The notes beneath the pieces were generated by a model. It saw only the letters and a list, made by a program, of their open reading frames with translations. It did not search any database and was not told the origin of the DNA. 64,000 nucleotides of DNA. Origin: Paenibacillus sambharensis. Its GTDB lineage: Bacteria; Bacillota; Bacilli; Paenibacillales; Paenibacillaceae. The stretch spans positions 1 to 64,000 of the forward strand of contig NZ_QKRB01000051.1 of the NCBI RefSeq assembly GCF_003233845.1. Direction: 5' to 3'. Below are positions 1-8,087 of the stretch, piece after piece (the stretch's first letter is position 1; the number at the start of each line of letters is the position of its first letter). A program made the position numbers and the translations under genes.

Positions 1-26
1 TGATATGCTCCCCATACGGTAGACAG
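1..26 (+). repeat. IS left terminal inverted repeat
   Basis: About 26 bp that match the reverse complement of 1644-1669 imperfectly but in register, including CCCC and the block GTAGACAG. Because the window starts here, a slightly longer end cannot be excluded. Confidence 0.75.
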
Positions 27-63
27 GTGAAAAATAAAAACCTGTTTACTGTATAGGGAGCAT
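5..63 (+). promoter_or_regulatory. Long hairpin sequestering the transposase ribosome-binding site
   Basis: Bases 5-27 and 41-63 form a 23-bp inverted repeat with 20 identical positions and a 13-base A-rich loop. In RNA two of the three differences become G-U pairs. The distal arm contains the AGGGAG ribosome-binding site (55-60) of the ATG at 69. A transcript entering from outside the element would fold this arm shut, whereas one starting inside it would not. IS10 and IS50 use similar structures to block activation by read-through. The function here is inferred. Confidence 0.6.
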
Positions 64-68
64 TTTTC

Positions 69-746
69 ATGCCTAGAAATAAACTGAACGCTTTAGAAAA
101 ATTGGCAATCCTTCAAGAGATCGAAGCTGGTCATATTGGAGTGAGGGCAACTGTTAAGAAGTATGGCATTGCCATGTCTACGCTTGCGAATTGGCAACGT
201 CGTTATCGGTTGTATGGTACTGAGGGACTAGAGGTCCGTAAACACAACCGTAGTTATTCCGAAGAGCTGAAGCATCAAGCGGTTAAGGATTACTTGGAGG
301 GGAAATTGTCACAGAACCAAGTCATCGATAAGTACGGGATCGCTTGTCGAGCGCTGCTCTTCAATTGGATTAAGAAGTATACTGGTCATAGCAGCTTAAA
401 AGCCTGTACAGGGGGAACAACAGCTATGACCAAGGGACGTAAGACAACATGGCAAGAGAGGATCGACATCGTCCTATATTGCCTTGCGAATGGACAAGAC
501 TACACGAAGACAGCAATGCAATTCCAGGTTTCTTACCAGCAAGTATACGGATGGGTGAGAAAGTATGCAGAAGGCGGACAGGATGCTTTACAGGATGGTA
601 GAGGGCGTGCCAAGGCGCCTGAAGAGTTAACGGAAGTCGATGAACAAAAGTACGCGATGAAGAAACTGGAGTACGAAATCGAGCGACTCCGGGCGGAGAA
701 TGCTTTCTTAAAAAAGTTACAGGAGTTCGAAAGGAGGTGTCCCTAA
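69..746 (+). CDS. IS3-family transposase OrfA (DNA-binding subunit)
   Basis: 225 aa. It has three helix-turn-helix repeats of the IS150 OrfA type, near residues 1-50, 60-105 and 120-170. The C-terminal stretch rich in Leu, Glu and Lys (about 190-222) looks like the leucine-zipper region used for OrfA/OrfAB assembly. AGGGAG lies 8 bases before the ATG. The frame overlaps OrfB by 10 bases and carries an in-frame A AAA AAG heptamer near its end, so a -1 shift would make the OrfAB transposase. OrfA alone normally represses or modulates transposition. Alternative identities are unlikely. Confidence 0.9.
   Translation: MPRNKLNALEKLAILQEIEAGHIGVRATVKKYGIAMSTLANWQRRYRLYGTEGLEVRKHNRSYSEELKHQAVKDYLEGKLSQNQVIDKYGIACRALLFNWIKKYTGHSSLKACTGGTTAMTKGRKTTWQERIDIVLYCLANGQDYTKTAMQFQVSYQQVYGWVRKYAEGGQDALQDGRGRAKAPEELTEVDEQKYAMKKLEYEIERLRAENAFLKKLQEFERRCP
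710..716 (+). promoter_or_regulatory. Programmed -1 ribosomal frameshift site
   Basis: A AAA AAG lies in the OrfA reading phase (codons 711-713 and 714-716). Slipping back one base enters the OrfB frame at 716, and that frame is open from there through the GTG at 737. This is the standard IS3-family slippery heptamer. AGGAG runs just downstream could instead support independent OrfB initiation. Confidence 0.75.
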
Positions 747-1624
747 GCCAACATCGGCAAGAGAACATCTACCTTGCCATTCAAGCTGTCCAGCGCACAG
801 AGTCAATGACCATACAGCTTTTATGCGGCGTTGCTGGGATTCCGAGGTCGAGCTATTACAAGTGGCTTAATCGAACACCTAGCTCACGTGAGCTGGAGAA
901 TAGAAAGCTGACAGAGATGATGATGTCCATGTACGAGAAAGTTGAGGGCACCTTTGGTTACCGGCAATTAACGTTACATATGCGCCGAGAATGGCAACAT
1001 CCGATTAATCATAAGCGAGTGCAAAGACTGATGAGGATTAAGAGAATCCAGTCCGTCATCCGCAGAAAGAAAAAGAAGTATGAGCGTTCTACGCCGCAGC
1101 AGGTAGCTGAGAACGTGCTTAACCGCAAGTTCCAAGCGGAAGCGCCGAATGAAAAGTGGGTTACAGATGTCACGGAGTTTAAGTATGGCAATAGCCAGAA
1201 GGCTTATTTAAGTGCCATCCTCGATCTTCATGATAAATCGATTGTTTCTTATGTACTTGGTCACTCGAATAATAATCCTCTCGTCTTTCAAACGTTGGAT
1301 TTGGCTTTACAGGCAGCCCCTAATAGCAAGCCTTTAATTCATAGCGACCGTGGCTACCAGTACACGTCACTGAGGTTCAAAGAAATGCTGGACAAGGCTA
1401 ATATGACGCAGAGTATGTCCCGAGTGGGCCGTTGCATTGATAACGGTCCGATGGAGTCTTTCTGGGGAACCCTAAAATGTGAGAAGTATTATTTGCATAC
1501 CTACCGCACATATGAGGAACTAAAGAAGGATATCGATGACTACATTCACTTTTACAATAATGAACGGTTACAGGCAAAACTAAACGGCCTCAGCCCCATA
1601 GAATTCAGGACGAAGGCCGTTTAA
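737..1624 (+). CDS. IS3-family transposase OrfB (DDE integrase domain)
   Basis: 295 aa. The rve/DDE integrase core is intact. The first Asp is in WVTDVTEF, the second in HSDRGYQYTS, and the Glu in NGPMESFWGTLK, followed by the typical YNNERLQAKLNGLSP ending. An HTH_21-like segment lies near residues 45-105. The open frame extends upstream of the GTG at 737 to the slippery site, as expected when the main product is the OrfAB fusion. It catalyses strand cleavage and transfer during copy-out/paste-in transposition. No degradation is visible. Confidence 0.93.
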   Translation: MSLSQHRQENIYLAIQAVQRTESMTIQLLCGVAGIPRSSYYKWLNRTPSSRELENRKLTEMMMSMYEKVEGTFGYRQLTLHMRREWQHPINHKRVQRLMRIKRIQSVIRRKKKKYERSTPQQVAENVLNRKFQAEAPNEKWVTDVTEFKYGNSQKAYLSAILDLHDKSIVSYVLGHSNNNPLVFQTLDLALQAAPNSKPLIHSDRGYQYTSLRFKEMLDKANMTQSMSRVGRCIDNGPMESFWGTLKCEKYYLHTYRTYEELKKDIDDYIHFYNNERLQAKLNGLSPIEFRTKAV

Positions 1625-1643
1625 CTAACTTTTATTTTTTGTA

Positions 1644-1669
1644 CTGTCTACTTGACGGGGTGCAGTTCA
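1644..1669 (+). repeat. IS right terminal inverted repeat
   Basis: Contains CTGTCTAC and GGGGTGCAGTTCA, the inverted counterpart of the left end. It lies 20 bp past the transposase stop, the usual spacing for IS3-family elements. Confidence 0.75.
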
Positions 1670-1698
1670 TCCCTGTGGCGCCATTATTGTTAGCCTCA

Positions 1699-2670
1699 TT
1701 ATTCCTTGCTCTTGCCCTGTGAAACTTCCGGGGTGGTTAATGTATCATAGAAGTCGACCGACTTATCCTTGTTATCGGAGGCACGCAGCGCCATCGCGGA
1801 ACGCGGATGCTCATCAAGCATGCCGGTAATCATATAAGGGATAATATAACCCCACTCTTCCTTCTCGCGAAGCGGAATCATGTACTTCTCGATCATATCA
1901 AGCACAGGGCGCAGATCATACTTAGGATTCTTCAGATTGGCCACAAGCAGCTCGGTCGGACAGTTGCCTGCCGCACGTCCCATACCGTAGACGGAAGCAT
2001 CCAGCAGCTCCACACCCTTCTCAGCTGCAATCAGCGTGTTCGCAAACGCAAGCTGCATATTGTTATGGGTATGCACACCAAGCCTCTTGCTTGGCACATG
2101 CTGCTTGAACTTGTCCACTAGGTAGCTGAAGTCGTTCGGAGTCAGGCTGCCGTAGGAATCCACGATATAGACCACATCCACGACACTCTTCTCAATCAGC
2201 TCGAATGCTTCGACCAGCTGGTTCTCCATCACATTGGACAGCGCCATGATATTGATCGTAGTCTCGTAGCCGCGCTCATGGAACAGCCTCACCAGCTCTA
2301 GTGCCTTATCGACATCCTGAATATAGCAGGCTACCCGGATCAGATCCAGCAGACTCTGCTCACGAGGCAGGATATCATTCTCATCCACCCGGCCGATATC
2401 AACCAGAGCAGACAGCTTGGTGTTCTTCTTCTCCGGAATAACCGTACGCAGGAACTCGTCATCCAGGAACCGCCATGGCCCTGCCGAGTCGGCACCCTTC
2501 AGAAGCTTCGGCGAGTTCTTGTACCCGATTTCCATATAGTCAACGCCGGCTTCGTTCAGCGTCTTATAGAGATGCTGAACGAACTCCACGCTAAAATCCC
2601 AATTATTCACGAGTCCGCCGTCGCGGATCGTGCAATCGACTATCTTGCAATGGCTTGTCTTTGCGTGCAT
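1699..2670 (-). CDS. HMGL-like (DRE-TIM metallolyase) aldolase-domain protein
   Basis: 323 aa. It belongs to the family that includes HMG-CoA lyase, isopropylmalate synthase and 4-hydroxy-2-oxovalerate aldolase. The metal-binding signature CTIRDGGLVNNW is near the N terminus and the VHTHNNMQLA His-x-His site is about two thirds in. YGMGRAAGNCPTELL matches the family's closing glycine-rich motif. ATG at 2670 is chosen because AAAGGAG lies 9 bases before it; a TTG 24 bases further out has no such site. It is a single cytoplasmic TIM barrel, and the substrate cannot be told from sequence. Relatives in Firmicutes often sit near sugar or cell-surface genes and have been misnamed H-NS. It is possibly co-transcribed with the lipoprotein gene upstream. 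Confidence 0.8.
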   Translation of the reverse strand: MHAKTSHCKIVDCTIRDGGLVNNWDFSVEFVQHLYKTLNEAGVDYMEIGYKNSPKLLKGADSAGPWRFLDDEFLRTVIPEKKNTKLSALVDIGRVDENDILPREQSLLDLIRVACYIQDVDKALELVRLFHERGYETTINIMALSNVMENQLVEAFELIEKSVVDVVYIVDSYGSLTPNDFSYLVDKFKQHVPSKRLGVHTHNNMQLAFANTLIAAEKGVELLDASVYGMGRAAGNCPTELLVANLKNPKYDLRPVLDMIEKYMIPLREKEEWGYIIPYMITGMLDEHPRSAMALRASDNKDKSVDFYDTLTTPEVSQGKSKE

Positions 2671-2800
2671 ACGGAATAACTCCTTTAGGATCAATTATTT
2701 GTTATCCATCATACTTGAAACAAGCCTTGAACGCAAAGCAATTTTGCCAGTCTGCCCAAATCTTCCCGAGGGGGGCGCCTCCCCTTCTTACCCGCATATG

Positions 2801-3790
2801 TTACGACGGAAGATGGTCCCATATCATCTGCTTCAAGCGTTCCTGATAAGCCTTCACCTCAGGTACCAGCTGCTGATCAACCCCGCTGCCGGTCATAACC
2901 TGGTAGTCAGCCGCCTTCAGCACGTCCAGATACCCCTTCACAATGGTGCCTACCGTTGTTTCAGGCTTCTCGGTCGCGGCTTTGGTATAGCTGGCCCTCA
3001 CATCTTCTTCAAGACCAAGCGTCTGATAATCATAGATTGGCGTATTATCAAGGCCCTGCAGGTAGACCGCCATATAGCGCTCCAACAGGGTAAGCACTTC
3101 TTCGTATTCCGGAGAATCGGGATACTTCCTTACGAATTCCTCTGCCGCAAGGGCACGGCCGGCCAGCTCATCCCATGAGATGACAATAGCCGCATCGCTT
3201 GCGGTCCGCTGGTCTGATTCGAGCGCCTTTACCTCAATATAGCCGCTTAATTCTTCCGTTATGTAAGGCTTGTACTCCTGCAGCGAGCCATAATCCACCA
3301 CCGGGTAGATATAGCCTTCCTGGGTTTCCAGCTTATAACCGCCGTCCTGCAGGGCTTGAACAAGCTTTCTGTGAGGGGGTTCAAGCTGCTCCAGACTGTC
3401 CCCCTCAACTGGCCAATCCGCCTGAAGCAGGGCCATCTGCAGCGATGATTCACTTACAGACGCTTCAGCCGCGGACAGATTTTTCTCATAGTAATCCAAC
3501 AGCCCCCGCACCATGATATCCGCATCCTCCACAGCTGCCTGTGCGATATGCTCATCAATAAACTGTCTGACCTGCAGGGCTGTCTCCGCTTCGCTGACAA
3601 CCTTGTCGAATTCACGGAGAAGCTCCTCTGAGGACATCTCGGCTTCTACCGCATCATTGATGGTTTCCGCCGGCTCCGTTACCTCCTTGTTCACCTGCTT
3701 ATCTGCCGTATTATTGCTGCAGCCGCCCAGCAGGACTGCTGCTGCAAGTATACTCAGGATAACTGCCTGGCGCATTTTGACCTTCACCAT
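2801..3790 (-). CDS. Lipoprotein of unknown function
   Basis: 329 aa. The N terminus has positive charges, a hydrophobic run and the lipobox LLGGC near residue 24, so it should be exported and lipid-anchored. The rest is acidic and largely helical (many Glu, Ala and Leu), with repeats of the type EEFVRKYPDSPEYEEVLTLL that look TPR-like. ATG at 3790 is chosen because AGGAG lies 8 bases upstream; the frame continues 10 codons further without a good site. No enzyme motif was recognised. It is followed on the same strand by the aldolase gene with a 130-bp gap and no convincing terminator between them, so co-transcription is possible. Confidence 0.65.
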   Translation of the reverse strand: MVKVKMRQAVILSILAAAVLLGGCSNNTADKQVNKEVTEPAETINDAVEAEMSSEELLREFDKVVSEAETALQVRQFIDEHIAQAAVEDADIMVRGLLDYYEKNLSAAEASVSESSLQMALLQADWPVEGDSLEQLEPPHRKLVQALQDGGYKLETQEGYIYPVVDYGSLQEYKPYITEELSGYIEVKALESDQRTASDAAIVISWDELAGRALAAEEFVRKYPDSPEYEEVLTLLERYMAVYLQGLDNTPIYDYQTLGLEEDVRASYTKAATEKPETTVGTIVKGYLDVLKAADYQVMTGSGVDQQLVPEVKAYQERLKQMIWDHLPS

Positions 3791-3861
3791 AGATCCTTCT
3801 CCTTCCTTCGAGCCCTTCATTCAACAGCCTCTGGTTATATACGTATCCCTGGCGGAAAATG

Positions 3862-3904
3862 TTCCGCTTGCCTACGGACACTGCTGCCCGGGCGGCAAGC
3901 GGAA
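3862..3904 (-). terminator. Inverted repeat after the UvrC-like gene
   Basis: Perfect 11-bp arms, TTCCGCTTGCC and GGCAAGCGGAA, separated by 21 bases, 14 bases past the stop of the minus-strand gene. The trailing T run is short (CATTTTCC), so termination is plausible but not certain. Confidence 0.45.
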
Positions 3905-3917
3905 ATTCCCTTAACTG

Positions 3918-5024
3918 CTAAAGTCCTTTCGCGGCTGCACATGCCAGCTGGTATTCCAGATTCTCCTTACACAGCTGCAGGAGGTCATATTTCAGCCCCC
4001 TCTTCGGCAGCGTGATCACAGGAGGCCTTATGCCAGCTCTGCGCAGCGCGCTCCTTACATTCTTAACATCATCCAGACTGTTCACGATAATCTCATCGCA
4101 GGGATTCTCCAGCGCATGCTTAAGCACGAACCGGTCATACTCCCCCGGACGCTCCGGAACAGCTGCGGTCTGTCCAAACCCGACCAGCATCCCCTTCCGG
4201 ACTTGTCCGACAAGTGCGTTTCCATGGCCGAAATGGATGATATCCTGGTTATTGCCGGATTCACGGTCCACGATCTGCTTGTCCGGGTTCTTCTGCAATA
4301 TCCGAATATGCCGCAGCATGTCCGCCGCCCGCTCAAACTCCATCCGCTCCGCATACTCATGCATCTGCTTCTCCATCGCTCTGATCAGGCCTGCACCGCC
4401 GCCAGACAGGAGAGAAGCTGCCGAGCGCACCGCTTCCTGGTAAGCTTCTTTACTGATCATGCCCTCACATATGCCGCTGCATCGCCCGATATGATAGAGC
4501 AGACAAACACGCTTCGGCATCGTGGTACAGGTCCGAAGGCGATAATGGTCATTAATAAAAGCGAGAACCTCATTCCGGAACCTGGCGCTTGCAAAAGGAC
4601 CAAAACGCATCTCCCCCGCCTCTTCCTCACCTTGTTCCAGCTCCGGCGCCTCCTTCACAGCACGGCGGTCCCTGTAATAAACATCCAGCCTGGAATAAGG
4701 ACCGCCTGTCATCCGGAGATAGGCGTATCCGCTGTTATCCCGCTTCAGCGCCCGGTTGTAGGGCGGCTTATGGAGCTTGATCAGATTGTTCTCCAGCATA
4801 AGGCTCTCCGCTTCATTATGGACAAGTATAATATCAATTGACGCAATCTCGCCGACAAGTTGCCGGATGCGCTTCCTGTCATGCTTCTGGTAAAAATAAG
4901 AACGAAGACGGCTCCGGAGCTTCTTCGATTTGCCTACATATAATATCCGCCCATCCCCATCACGCATGATATAGCAGCCGGGCTGCTCAGGATACCGGGA
5001 CGGCTCAAAATGAAACGGCTGCAT
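3918..5024 (-). CDS. Cho-like truncated UvrC nuclease (GIY-YIG plus UVR, no RNase H domain)
   Basis: 368 aa. Residues about 8-90 are a GIY-YIG nuclease (GCYIMRDGDGRILYVGKSKK). Four Cys around 175-195 (CTTMPKRVCLLYHIGRCSGIC) match the UvrC iron-sulfur ligands. A UVR helix pair (EYAERMEFERAADMLRHI) follows near 215-240. The last 110 residues correspond to the UvrC segment before the RNase H-like nuclease and end with PKRGLKYDLLQLCKEN. Full-length UvrC is about 600 aa, so the second nuclease and the HhH tip are absent. E. coli Cho shows that such a protein can make the 3' incision alone. ATG at 5024 is preceded by GGAGG; a TTG 12 codons earlier is not. A LexA box in the promoter implies SOS control. 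Confidence 0.82.
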   Translation of the reverse strand: MQPFHFEPSRYPEQPGCYIMRDGDGRILYVGKSKKLRSRLRSYFYQKHDRKRIRQLVGEIASIDIILVHNEAESLMLENNLIKLHKPPYNRALKRDNSGYAYLRMTGGPYSRLDVYYRDRRAVKEAPELEQGEEEAGEMRFGPFASARFRNEVLAFINDHYRLRTCTTMPKRVCLLYHIGRCSGICEGMISKEAYQEAVRSAASLLSGGGAGLIRAMEKQMHEYAERMEFERAADMLRHIRILQKNPDKQIVDRESGNNQDIIHFGHGNALVGQVRKGMLVGFGQTAAVPERPGEYDRFVLKHALENPCDEIIVNSLDDVKNVRSALRRAGIRPPVITLPKRGLKYDLLQLCKENLEYQLACAAAKGL

Positions 5025-5104
5025 AAAGCTGATTCCCTCCCAATCATGCTGCACGTGCAAGTTCGTTCTGTTAACGGTCGGTCATACAAGAACTTCACAA
5101 ACAA

Positions 5105-5118
5105 GGAATATACGTTCG
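5105..5118 (-). promoter_or_regulatory. LexA (SOS) box in the UvrC-like promoter
   Basis: Read on the minus strand, CGAACGTATATTCC fits the Bacillus consensus CGAACRNRYGTTYC at 13 of 14 positions. It overlaps a possible -10 TATATT, with a TTGGTA-like -35 16 bases upstream, about 80 bases before the start codon. This is the right place for LexA repression. Confidence 0.65.
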
Positions 5119-5268
5119 TATACCATTGTACCAAATGAACCATGCTGCGGCTATCGGACCTATAGCATATATTGCGGGACTTGATAATTAGGGAATTCAT
5201 TAATTGGTGTGGGTATATGTCAATACCTTTGTTCATAAAAAAACAGGTTTAATTTTCCCTCCTTCTAT

Positions 5269-5295
5269 TCAAAGATCCCTTCCTGCTGCCGATAA
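5269..5295 (+). promoter_or_regulatory. Sigma-D-type (motility) promoter for the chemoreceptor
   Basis: TCAA (5269-5272), 15 bases, GCCGATAA (5288-5295) is close to the sigma-D consensus TAAA-N15-GCCGATAT. It lies 50 bases before the start of a methyl-accepting chemotaxis gene, a typical sigma-D target. Confidence 0.6.
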
Positions 5296-5344
5296 CAAGG
5301 ATATAGTATTTTTTTAGACGTACAGCTCACGGGGGGGAACCGGC

Positions 5345-7459
5345 TTGAAAAACAAACAGAATCCTTTCACCAAATTAACAAAAACATTAACAAACAAGAC
5401 AAGCAGCCTTATGAAAAAGTTGAAGAAACTGGAGACAAAACAGCAAGGCCCGAAAAACAACCCTAAAGATGTAAGCGGTTTTACAATTAAGCGTGTACCG
5501 TTCCGCAATTGGTCGCTGCGCACGAAACTCAGCGTTACCTTCGCGGTCATTCTGCTGGTCCCGGTATTAACCATCAGTACGTTATCCTACCAGACAGCCA
5601 AGAGTGGGATTGGCGAGCAGATGGCTAATGGCGCCTATGAGAATGTACGGCTGCTGAATGCCACCATCACACAGTTCACAAGCGCCGAAATGGCCAACGT
5701 CGACTACATCGCCTCTCTTATTACACAAGAGACGTACACCGGGGCAGGCGCAACTCTCCAGCGTAATATTCTCGAACCGTTCTGGAGAACGCATCCGATG
5801 ATCTCCAGTCTTGAATTTGTCGGAACGAACAGCTACTACCGGAATGTTCAGGGCAAGGAATGGGCTGGCGAGGGAGACCCTCGTGAGCAGGCCTGGTTCA
5901 AGGCATCCATGGAAAACAACACACCGCTGGTGTCGCAGCCGTATGTTTCGTTGATTACCGGTGATTTTGTAATCGGTATCACGAAGGCTGTAGCCGATGG
6001 AAGAGGTGTCATCCGCAGCGAGGTCAAGATTGAAGAGCTGACAGGGCTTACCCATTCCATAAGCATCGGCAACGAGGGTTATGCCATGATCTTCGACAGC
6101 GAGCGCAAGACGGTATACCATCCTTCTCTTACCGAGGGAGAGGTTGTCGATGAGTCCTATATTGAAACGCTGTTCAGCGGAGATGAAGGTGAGTTCAATT
6201 ACGAAAGCGAAGGTGCTCCGAAGGCACTGGCTTATGTGACCAACCCGCTTACCGGCTGGAAAATAAGCGGCACCATGTTAACTGACGAGTATGCCGAGCA
6301 GGCGAGCCCGATTCTTAACCAGACGGTTATTATTGTAACGGCAGCCATCATCGTCGCTGTGCTCCTGATCGTATTTATTCTGTACGGCCTGTTCAAGACA
6401 CTGCGCATCATGATCCACACGGCAGAGACGATCAGCCAGGGAGACCTGTCTGCACGTATACCGGTAAACAGCAATGATGAGCTTGGCAAGCTTGGCCGAA
6501 GCTTCAACAGCATGGCTGACAGCATTCACGGCAGCATGGGACGGATTAATGAGACAGCAATCCAGCTCGCCGCCTCCTCCCAGCAGCTTAGTGCAAGCGC
6601 TGAACAGGCAACCAAGGCGACCGAGCATATCGCGGATTCTGCTCAAGGCATCCATGAAGGCGCCACCACGCAGGAAGAAATGCTCAGCTATAACCATGAG
6701 CAGATTGCCGTTATAACCGGGCGGATGAGCGAGATAGAAGGCTGTGTGAAACAGCTTGCCAGCTTGACCGAGCAGGCCAGAAGCAGATCGACTGAAGGTA
6801 CAGGCAGCGTTCAGGAGGTCGTCCGGCAGATGGATGTTATCAACAGCTTTGCCGAGCAGCAGTCCTCCACAATCAGCCGCCTCTTCGAGCAGTCCCGGCA
6901 GATTGAAGCCATCGTTAAGGTTATTCAGGAAATCGCGGGCCAGACTAACCTGCTGGCACTTAATGCCAGCATTGAAGCCGCCCGCGCGGGTGCGCACGGA
7001 CGGGGATTTGCGGTTGTAGCTGCCGAGATCCGCAAGCTCGCTGAGCAGACTTCCAATTCGACCGGCTCTATTAAACAGCTGATAACGGAAATCCAGAGCG
7101 GAACGGCTGAAGCCGTATCATCTATGGAACAAACTGTTGGAGAGGTTGGCAAAGGAATCCGGATCGTCGAGGAAACCGACCGTCACTTCAAAGGCATTGA
7201 ACAGGCTGTTGCTCCTCTGAACGACATGAGCGGCACGCTAAGCAGCATCACAGCGGAAATTTCTGCCCTTGCCGGTGTTATGGCCCAGTCGATTAACAAT
7301 GTGATCCAGATCGCCGGAACTAACGCAGGCGGTACAGAAGCCGTCTCCGCGTCGGTAGAGGAGCAGATCGCCTCCATGCAGGAGATATCCGCTTCTGCCG
7401 CTTATCTCTCCGAAACAGCAGAAGAGCTGGCCGGTATTGTAGAGAAGTTCAAACTATAA
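5345..7459 (+). CDS. Methyl-accepting chemotaxis protein with double-Cache sensor
   Basis: 704 aa. It starts with TTG after GGGGGG. Residues 1-60 are an unusual Lys-rich cytoplasmic leader. TM1 (about 62-82) is followed by a roughly 240-residue extracellular dCache-type ligand domain, TM2 (about 327-350), HAMP, and a long signalling coiled coil. Its hairpin tip reads [20 protein letters not shown], with [18 protein letters not shown] after it. The receptor relays ligand binding to CheW/CheA at the membrane. The leader could be an artefact if initiation is at a later ATG (5411), but no ribosome site supports that. It is monocistronic, between a sigma-D-type promoter and a terminator-like hairpin. 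Confidence 0.93.
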   Translation: MKNKQNPFTKLTKTLTNKTSSLMKKLKKLETKQQGPKNNPKDVSGFTIKRVPFRNWSLRTKLSVTFAVILLVPVLTISTLSYQTAKSGIGEQMANGAYENVRLLNATITQFTSAEMANVDYIASLITQETYTGAGATLQRNILEPFWRTHPMISSLEFVGTNSYYRNVQGKEWAGEGDPREQAWFKASMENNTPLVSQPYVSLITGDFVIGITKAVADGRGVIRSEVKIEELTGLTHSISIGNEGYAMIFDSERKTVYHPSLTEGEVVDESYIETLFSGDEGEFNYESEGAPKALAYVTNPLTGWKISGTMLTDEYAEQASPILNQTVIIVTAAIIVAVLLIVFILYGLFKTLRIMIHTAETISQGDLSARIPVNSNDELGKLGRSFNSMADSIHGSMGRINETAIQLAASSQQLSASAEQATKATEHIADSAQGIHEGATTQEEMLSYNHEQIAVITGRMSEIEGCVKQLASLTEQARSRSTEGTGSVQEVVRQMDVINSFAEQQSSTISRLFEQSRQIEAIVKVIQEIAGQTNLLALNASIEAARAGAHGRGFAVVAAEIRKLAEQTSNSTGSIKQLITEIQSGTAEAVSSMEQTVGEVGKGIRIVEETDRHFKGIEQAVAPLNDMSGTLSSITAEISALAGVMAQSINNVIQIAGTNAGGTEAVSASVEEQIASMQEISASAAYLSETAEELAGIVEKFKL

Positions 7460-7481
7460 TTTCATCCAAGCTTATCTTACA

Positions 7482-7525
7482 GCTGGCCCGATTAATCCGC
7501 ATCCTGCGGACTGATCCGGGCCAGC
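7482..7525 (+). terminator. Hairpin between the convergent MCP and ohrR genes
   Basis: Perfect arms GCTGGCCCG and CGGGCCAGC, with a smaller inner stem (CCGCATCCTGCGG) in the loop, followed by ATTCTTGTT. It overlaps the last codons of ohrR on the other strand. It probably ends the receptor transcript. Confidence 0.45.
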
Positions 7526-7938
7526 ATTCTTGTTATCAGGTTGCGAAGCGCCACGATATCGGCTTCGTCTACCACTGTCTCATTGAACAGACGCCCAGGT
7601 ACGGCAGCCGCGCTCTTCTTCATGCCGTGCCCCTTCTCTGTCAGGTCAATCACGACATTCCGCTCATCAGCCTTGTCCCTTGTTCGCGTCACCAAGCCCG
7701 CCGCTTCCAGCTTCTTCAGCAGCGGTGTTAGCGTGCCGGAATCCAGATGCAGCCTTCTTCCGAGCTCCTTAACGGTAATACCATCGCGCTCCCATAAGAC
7801 CAGCATCGTGACGTACTGCGTGTATGTCAGGCCATATTCCTCCAGAATAGGCCTGTAAAGCTTCGTGATCTCTCTGGAACAAGCGTATACGGCAAAACAA
7901 ACCTGGTTCTCAAGCTTCAGTATTTCATCTATGTTCAT
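7492..7938 (-). CDS. ohrR: OhrR, MarR-family organic-peroxide-sensing repressor
   Basis: 148 aa winged-helix repressor. The N terminus ENQVCFAVYACSRE matches Bacillus OhrR, where the single reactive Cys is C15 (here C14). The recognition region LGRRLHLDSGTLTPLLKKLE and the wing RDKADERNVVIDLTEKG are also typical. Oxidation of this Cys by organic hydroperoxides releases DNA. ATG at 7938 is chosen because GGAGG lies just before it; the frame opens 17 codons earlier without support. It is divergent from a glutathione peroxidase gene, with OhrR-type palindromes on both sides of the shared promoter region. The usual ohrA partner is not in this window. Confidence 0.9.
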   Translation of the reverse strand: MNIDEILKLENQVCFAVYACSREITKLYRPILEEYGLTYTQYVTMLVLWERDGITVKELGRRLHLDSGTLTPLLKKLEAAGLVTRTRDKADERNVVIDLTEKGHGMKKSAAAVPGRLFNETVVDEADIVALRNLITRMLARISPQDAD

Positions 7939-7978
7939 AAGAACCTCCATTATGTGGTCAAGCATGGCTGATTGAATT

Positions 7979-7992
7979 AATTGTATCAAATT
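7979..7992. promoter_or_regulatory. Second, weaker OhrR operator near ohrR
   Basis: AATTGTATCAAATT resembles the AATTGTATACAATT palindrome upstream of gpx and lies 40 bases before the ohrR start, which suggests autoregulation. Confidence 0.45.
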
Positions 7993-8019
7993 ATGTTGAG
8001 CTGTGCACCCTGATAGGAT

Positions 8020-8048
8020 TTGACAGCCGTATTTTAATTGTATACAAT
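8020..8048 (+). promoter_or_regulatory. Sigma-A promoter of the glutathione peroxidase gene
   Basis: TTGACA (8020-8025), a 17-base spacer, and TACAAT (8043-8048) make a near-consensus promoter. The OhrR palindrome covers the -10 element. Confidence 0.75.
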
Positions 8049-8049
8049 T
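8036..8049. promoter_or_regulatory. OhrR operator
   Basis: The perfect palindrome AATTGTATACAATT, inside TTTTAATTGTATACAATTTT, has the core of the known Bacillus OhrR site. It overlaps the gpx -10 box, so bound OhrR should block transcription until oxidised. Confidence 0.7.
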
Positions 8050-8087
8050 TTATTTGAAGAAATGAACGAGACGAGGGAGGATTAGCT

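Larger units (their letters stand above)
1..1669 (+). mobile_element. IS3-family (IS150-group) insertion sequence, apparently complete
   Basis: Two overlapping transposase frames lie between imperfect terminal inverted repeats. The left end begins TGATATGCTCCCC at base 1, and the reverse complement of the right end begins TGAACTGCACCCC and runs inward from 1669. Both share TGA, TGC, CCCC, GTAGACAG and an AAAATAAAA stretch. This TG...CA terminus is typical of IS150-like elements. Both reading frames are open and the catalytic residues are present, so it looks recently active. The left flank is outside the window, so a target duplication cannot be tested. The element lies about 30 bp beyond the stop of the neighbouring aldolase gene and has not broken it. 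Confidence 0.9.

Noticed and set aside
2770..2790. GC-rich palindrome-like AGGGGGGCGCCTCCCCT as a terminator of the lipoprotein gene
   Set aside because: It has mismatches at the centre and no T run follows on the minus strand.
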